Assembly (NCBI GenBank): GCA_015243575.1
Contig: CP042469.1
Span: 3,004,929-3,068,928 of the forward strand
Reading direction: 5' to 3'
Length of the DNA stretch: 64,000 bases
From: Clostridiales bacterium
GTDB taxonomy: Bacteria > Bacillota > Clostridia > Peptostreptococcales > Anaerovoracaceae
Shown here: piece after piece, positions 60,867 to 64,000 of the stretch
How positions within the stretch are numbered: the stretch's first letter is position 1
How the letters are laid out: the number at the start of each line of letters is the position of its first letter
Notes under the pieces: model-generated
Database searches by the model: none
The model's input: the letters and a program-made list of their open reading frames with translations, nothing else
Told to the model about the DNA's origin: nothing
Program-made: the position numbers and the translations under genes

Positions 60867-61159
60867 ATGTTAAAAGGAAGAGGGTTTCTATCTATTTTTC
60901 TGGCTTTATACATGGTGCTCAGCATGTTTCCGATGAGCTCCTTCGCACAGAGCGAGAGCGACGGATGACTTCATGATGACGCTGAAAACCGTTGCAGTAC
61001 AGTCCTGGGGAGCACTACCAAGATCTCCTATCTGGTAAGACCACCGGCCTGATTCCCGCCGCTCCCAGTTCTTCTATGGTGGAAAGGACGGTACCGGACG
61101 ACGACCCGCAGACGCAGAATACCTGGCAAAAGCAATGGGATGAAGACAGGGGCGCATGA
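60867..61159 (+). pseudogene. decayed secreted-protein gene
   Basis: A clean SD (AAAGGGAG) and signal peptide (MLKGRGFLSIFLALYMVLSM, cleavage after SFA) run into a stop at 60966. Coding-like stretches go on in the other two frames (from 60964, and from 61034 to TGA at 61157). At least two frameshifts separate them. Likely an older relative of the large secreted gene that follows. Confidence 0.6.
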
Positions 61160-61329
61160 AATAATTAAATAAGGGGGTGTAAAAAGAAAAGCCGCGATGG
61201 CGGTCTGAACGCTGTTAACTATTGAGTAACAACAAACCAACTGAGCAATGGCAAACCACTGACCAATGACAAGCTTCTGAGATAATTATATTTTATTGGT
61301 GGTAGTATAACCACAAAAAGGAGAGTCTT

Positions 61330-64000
61330 ATGAAAAAGTTACTAAGTATTCTTTTATCGTTTGTCATCACAGCCACTTGTTTTATGGGCGCGAGCGGCGC
61401 AGTCGAGGCCCAGGGAGGAGAGACCAGCGGCAACCAGATCACCGGAAGCGCGGTTTCAACGTCGGCTCTACCGGTAGTGCCATCGGGAAAGGAGTTCATA
61501 CAAAACGCAACCACGTACTGTAATCCCATTTCGCTTACTCAGGGTTCGGGGAGAGTGTCGAGAGGCGGCGAGCCTGTTGTCAAAATATTTAATGGTGACT
61601 ACTATCTATTTATAAGTTTCCAAAAGGGCTATTGGTGGTCAAATGACTTCGTAAACTGGACGTATGTCGCTGCGCCGAATTTACTGGGCGGGATAGTAGG
61701 TATTACGGAAATTGACGGCAAACTGTATAACTATGCCGGAAATACAGAAAGCAGAGTAAGGACGACTGACGATCCGAAATCGGGAATATGGTATGATTGC
61801 GGTACATTTTCCAGCAACAATTATGGTGATGCCAGTATGCTTTACGATGAAGAATCAGGCCGGCTGTTTATGTACTACGGATGGTCGCAGATTTTGGGGA
61901 TTCGCGTCGTTGAATTAGATAAAACAACCTTCAAAGAAATAGATAAACCCGTTGTCTGCCTTTGGGGCGACCCCCATAAACATGGTTGGGAAACCAGATA
62001 TAAAGATGACCTTATCTTTCCATATTTCACCGACAGGGAATACCGTCCCCAAGAATATGGATGGACTGAAGGTCCCCATCCGCTCAAGTACAATGGCAAA
62101 TACTATGTGTTGTATTCATCTATCGGCCTCGAATTTGCCTCTTATGCGCAGGGCGTATACGTAGCAGACGATCCGTTGGGTCCATATGTATATGATGAAA
62201 ATAACCCGCTTACAAGGAACACATCAGGCGTAGCGCCGGGCGCCGGCCACGGCAGTATATTCCTAGACAAGCAGGGTAAGCTTTGGACCATCTGTATGAC
62301 GGCGTTCACCCAAAGTGGCGGAAACGGTAATACGCTTATCTCTCTCTACCCCTCAGATTTCGACGCAGAGGGCGTGGCGCACGGAAATGTCGAATTTGGT
62401 GATTATCCGCAATATCTGCCCGGCGTCAAGTCGGATCCGGTCAAGGATAATTTTACGGGATGGATGCTTTTATCCCTAAACAAACGGGTCGAAACATCTT
62501 CCACGCTTGTGAATTACTGGCCGGCATTGGCGGTGGATCAGGATGGGAAGTCATACTGGAGCGCTCAAACGGGCGATCCGGGCGAGTATATAACCGTCGA
62601 CCTTGGCAAAGAAAGTGATATTCGCGGGATACAGACACTGTGGGACAGAGCTGGCGCCACCGCCTCATACAACGCACTTACCCAATATCACTCATATACT
62701 GTCGAAGTATCCAACGATAACAAGAACTGGACCACGATTATTGACAAAAGCAATAATACTCAGGACTTAGAGTCCGATTACATCGAACTCCCCACCGCCG
62801 TAACAGGACGGTATGTGAAGTTGACAAATGTATTTACGCCCGATAAAGGAAAGTTTGCTGTAAAGGAGTTGCGTGTTTTCGGCAATCCGAATGAGGCAAC
62901 TTTCACAAAGGTGGATAATGTAATGGCTGTTCGCAGCCAATTAGACCGCCGCAACGCCAATTTGTTGTGGGAACCGGTGGATGGCGCCGACGGGTATGTG
63001 GTGCGCTACGGCATTGAACCCAACAAACTGTATAATAGCGATATGGTTTATGGGAAGAATTACTTCAACATTAAAACCCTGAACGTTGATCCGGAATATT
63101 ATTTTGAAGTAGAGGCTTTCTCCAGCGGTACACCTCATTACGTGGAAAACTCGTTTGAAACGCGGGGCAGAGGCGCTGAACTCGATTTGATAAGACAACC
63201 AGCAGGGGGCACTAGAAGTACGTCCAGACAAATGACGTATGAAACTTACGGTAAAGACGAGGTGTATGTATTTAACGACATCACGCCTGGCACTTACACT
63301 TTACAACATACTTATGGGGTTGGAATCTGGGGCCCACAACAACTGACAGAAAGGCAACTGATAGGGACAGGCACCCAGCCTACGGTCACTGCGCTCAACC
63401 TGACGCAGTTTGGCAATGGTTCGACTCAATGGGGTACCGTCGAAGTAAGGGTATATCCGGGTGAGACAAGCGGACGAATAGAAGTGACCTTAAAATACGA
63501 GGAGACCTGTGCGGTGAACTTTACCGTAACAGACGGTACGAACGGAATCGGAGGAGCGGAAGTAACCGTAGGATCAGTATACGAGATCAATCCCGATACA
63601 AATGAAGTATATAAGATCGACCCCGATACGGATATAGTACAAATGACCGACTCAAATGGGAAAGCGAAATTTGACCTTGATTCGGGAGATTATGCTTATA
63701 TCGTAACAAAGACCGGATACGAGACCGCTTCAGGTACCTTTAAGGTATTAAGCAGCGATGCTTCATTGACAAAAACAGTCATACTGAAACGTAATAGTGA
63801 CATCGTTTCAACACCGACTGCAAGTCCGCCCGCCGGGAAATATAGTAGTACGCAGAGTGTCTCTTTATCAACCTCAACACCGGATGCCAGCATTTACTAT
63901 ACGACGGACGGCTCAACGCCAAGCACCTCAAGCAAATTGTATGACGGCAGCATTTCCGTTAAAAAGAGCATGATAATAAAAGCAATTGCGGTAAAGGACG
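61330..64000 (+). CDS. secreted multidomain GH43-like protein, 3' end outside window
   Basis: Open for 890 codons to the window end. SD AAAGGAGAG. Signal peptide (about 1-27), five-bladed-propeller GH43-like domain (about 50-360) with the catalytic Glu in TEGPHPLKYNGKYYVLYSS and GAGHGSIFLDKQGK; an F5/8 C (discoidin) domain (about 393-520) with WSAQTGDPGEYITVDLGKE; an FN3 domain (about 530-612); a carboxypeptidase-regulatory-like domain (about 725-820); and a chitobiase C-terminal repeat (STPDASIYYTTDGSTPS) at the end. It would cut plant or host glycans outside the cell. More domains, perhaps cell-wall anchors, should follow. Confidence 0.87.
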   Translation, partial: MKKLLSILLSFVITATCFMGASGAVEAQGGETSGNQITGSAVSTSALPVVPSGKEFIQNATTYCNPISLTQGSGRVSRGGEPVVKIFNGDYYLFISFQKGYWWSNDFVNWTYVAAPNLLGGIVGITEIDGKLYNYAGNTESRVRTTDDPKSGIWYDCGTFSSNNYGDASMLYDEESGRLFMYYGWSQILGIRVVELDKTTFKEIDKPVVCLWGDPHKHGWETRYKDDLIFPYFTDREYRPQEYGWTEGPHPLKYNGKYYVLYSSIGLEFASYAQGVYVADDPLGPYVYDENNPLTRNTSGVAPGAGHGSIFLDKQGKLWTICMTAFTQSGGNGNTLISLYPSDFDAEGVAHGNVEFGDYPQYLPGVKSDPVKDNFTGWMLLSLNKRVETSSTLVNYWPALAVDQDGKSYWSAQTGDPGEYITVDLGKESDIRGIQTLWDRAGATASYNALTQYHSYTVEVSNDNKNWTTIIDKSNNTQDLESDYIELPTAVTGRYVKLTNVFTPDKGKFAVKELRVFGNPNEATFTKVDNVMAVRSQLDRRNANLLWEPVDGADGYVVRYGIEPNKLYNSDMVYGKNYFNIKTLNVDPEYYFEVEAFSSGTPHYVENSFETRGRGAELDLIRQPAGGTRSTSRQMTYETYGKDEVYVFNDITPGTYTLQHTYGVGIWGPQQLTERQLIGTGTQPTVTALNLTQFGNGSTQWGTVEVRVYPGETSGRIEVTLKYEETCAVNFTVTDGTNGIGGAEVTVGSVYEINPDTNEVYKIDPDTDIVQMTDSNGKAKFDLDSGDYAYIVTKTGYETASGTFKVLSSDASLTKTVILKRNSDIVSTPTASPPAGKYSSTQSVSLSTSTPDASIYYTTDGSTPSTSSKLYDGSISVKKSMIIKAIAVKD

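Noticed and set aside
60689-60976. 95-codon plus frame
   Set aside because: Crosses the SD and signal peptide of the decayed secreted gene in another frame.
1-64000. CRISPR arrays, rRNA, tRNA, complete insertion sequences or prophage genes
   Set aside because: Looked for spaced repeats, rRNA landmarks, cloverleafs and transposase or integrase motifs; none found. The repeats seen are short tandem or inverted ones.

Overview
The window looks like chromosomal DNA of an anaerobic amino-acid-fermenting Clostridia bacterium of moderate GC. Genes have strong Shine-Dalgarno (SD) sites, and there is a T-box leader, a sigma-54 activator, clostridial PotABCD, an Fe-S serine dehydratase and a rubredoxin. 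Placement near the Anaerovoracaceae/Peptostreptococcales is inference only. There are no rRNA or tRNA genes, CRISPR arrays or intact transposases.

Layout. 1-4.3 kb (minus): a BKACE (DUF849) enzyme cut by the window edge, a class III aminotransferase, a DAACS symporter and a DUF3870 protein, consistent with uptake and breakdown of an amino acid. 4.6-13.4 kb (minus): a complete acetoin dehydrogenase operon (lin0512-family gene, acoA, acoB, acoX, acoC, acoL) behind a sigma-54 promoter, with its activator acoR upstream. 13.8-18.6 kb: nadE, galM, a lipase-like hydrolase, an XRE regulator and rubredoxin. 18.7-22.6 kb: a two-component system and a hairpin-dense non-coding block. 22.7-25.4 kb (minus): TrmB regulator, TauE/SafE permease and ornithine-cyclodeaminase-family enzyme. 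25.8-27.8 kb: a tryptophan T-box driving a lone TrpB2. 28-36 kb: pta, a metallo-beta-lactamase-fold hydrolase behind a second sigma-54 promoter, a universal stress protein, a zinc ribbon protein, aminotransferase plus MFS carrier, and sdaAB/sdaAA. 36.2-43.5 kb: an XRE regulator, then a GntR/ABC (Ytr-like) operon divergent from an ECF sigma/anti-sigma pair. 43.6-50.2 kb: HsmA-family protein, a 47-residue zinc-knuckle protein, potABCD, an Rrf2 regulator and a divergent FMN-fold gene. 50.4-54.4 kb: hydrolase, MarR regulator with BAAT-type thioesterase, lipoprotein. 54.5-59.4 kb: LuxR regulator divergent from a ureohydrolase, a 70-residue membrane peptide, an NCS1 permease and a FabK/nitronate-monooxygenase-like flavoprotein. 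59.5-64 kb: small genes, ABC and secreted-protein remnants, and a large secreted GH43-like multidomain protein running off the end.

Functional reading: catabolism of amino acids, acetoin and polyamine/guanidino compounds under tight local regulation. Two sigma-54 promoters, a T-box, and paired operators for Rrf2, MarR, GntR and LuxR regulators can be read directly from the DNA. The best candidates for undescribed biology are the LuxR-ureohydrolase-mini-membrane-protein-NCS1 cassette, the TrmB-TauE-OCD cassette, and the sigma-54 metallo-hydrolase unit with distant paired enhancer-like sites.
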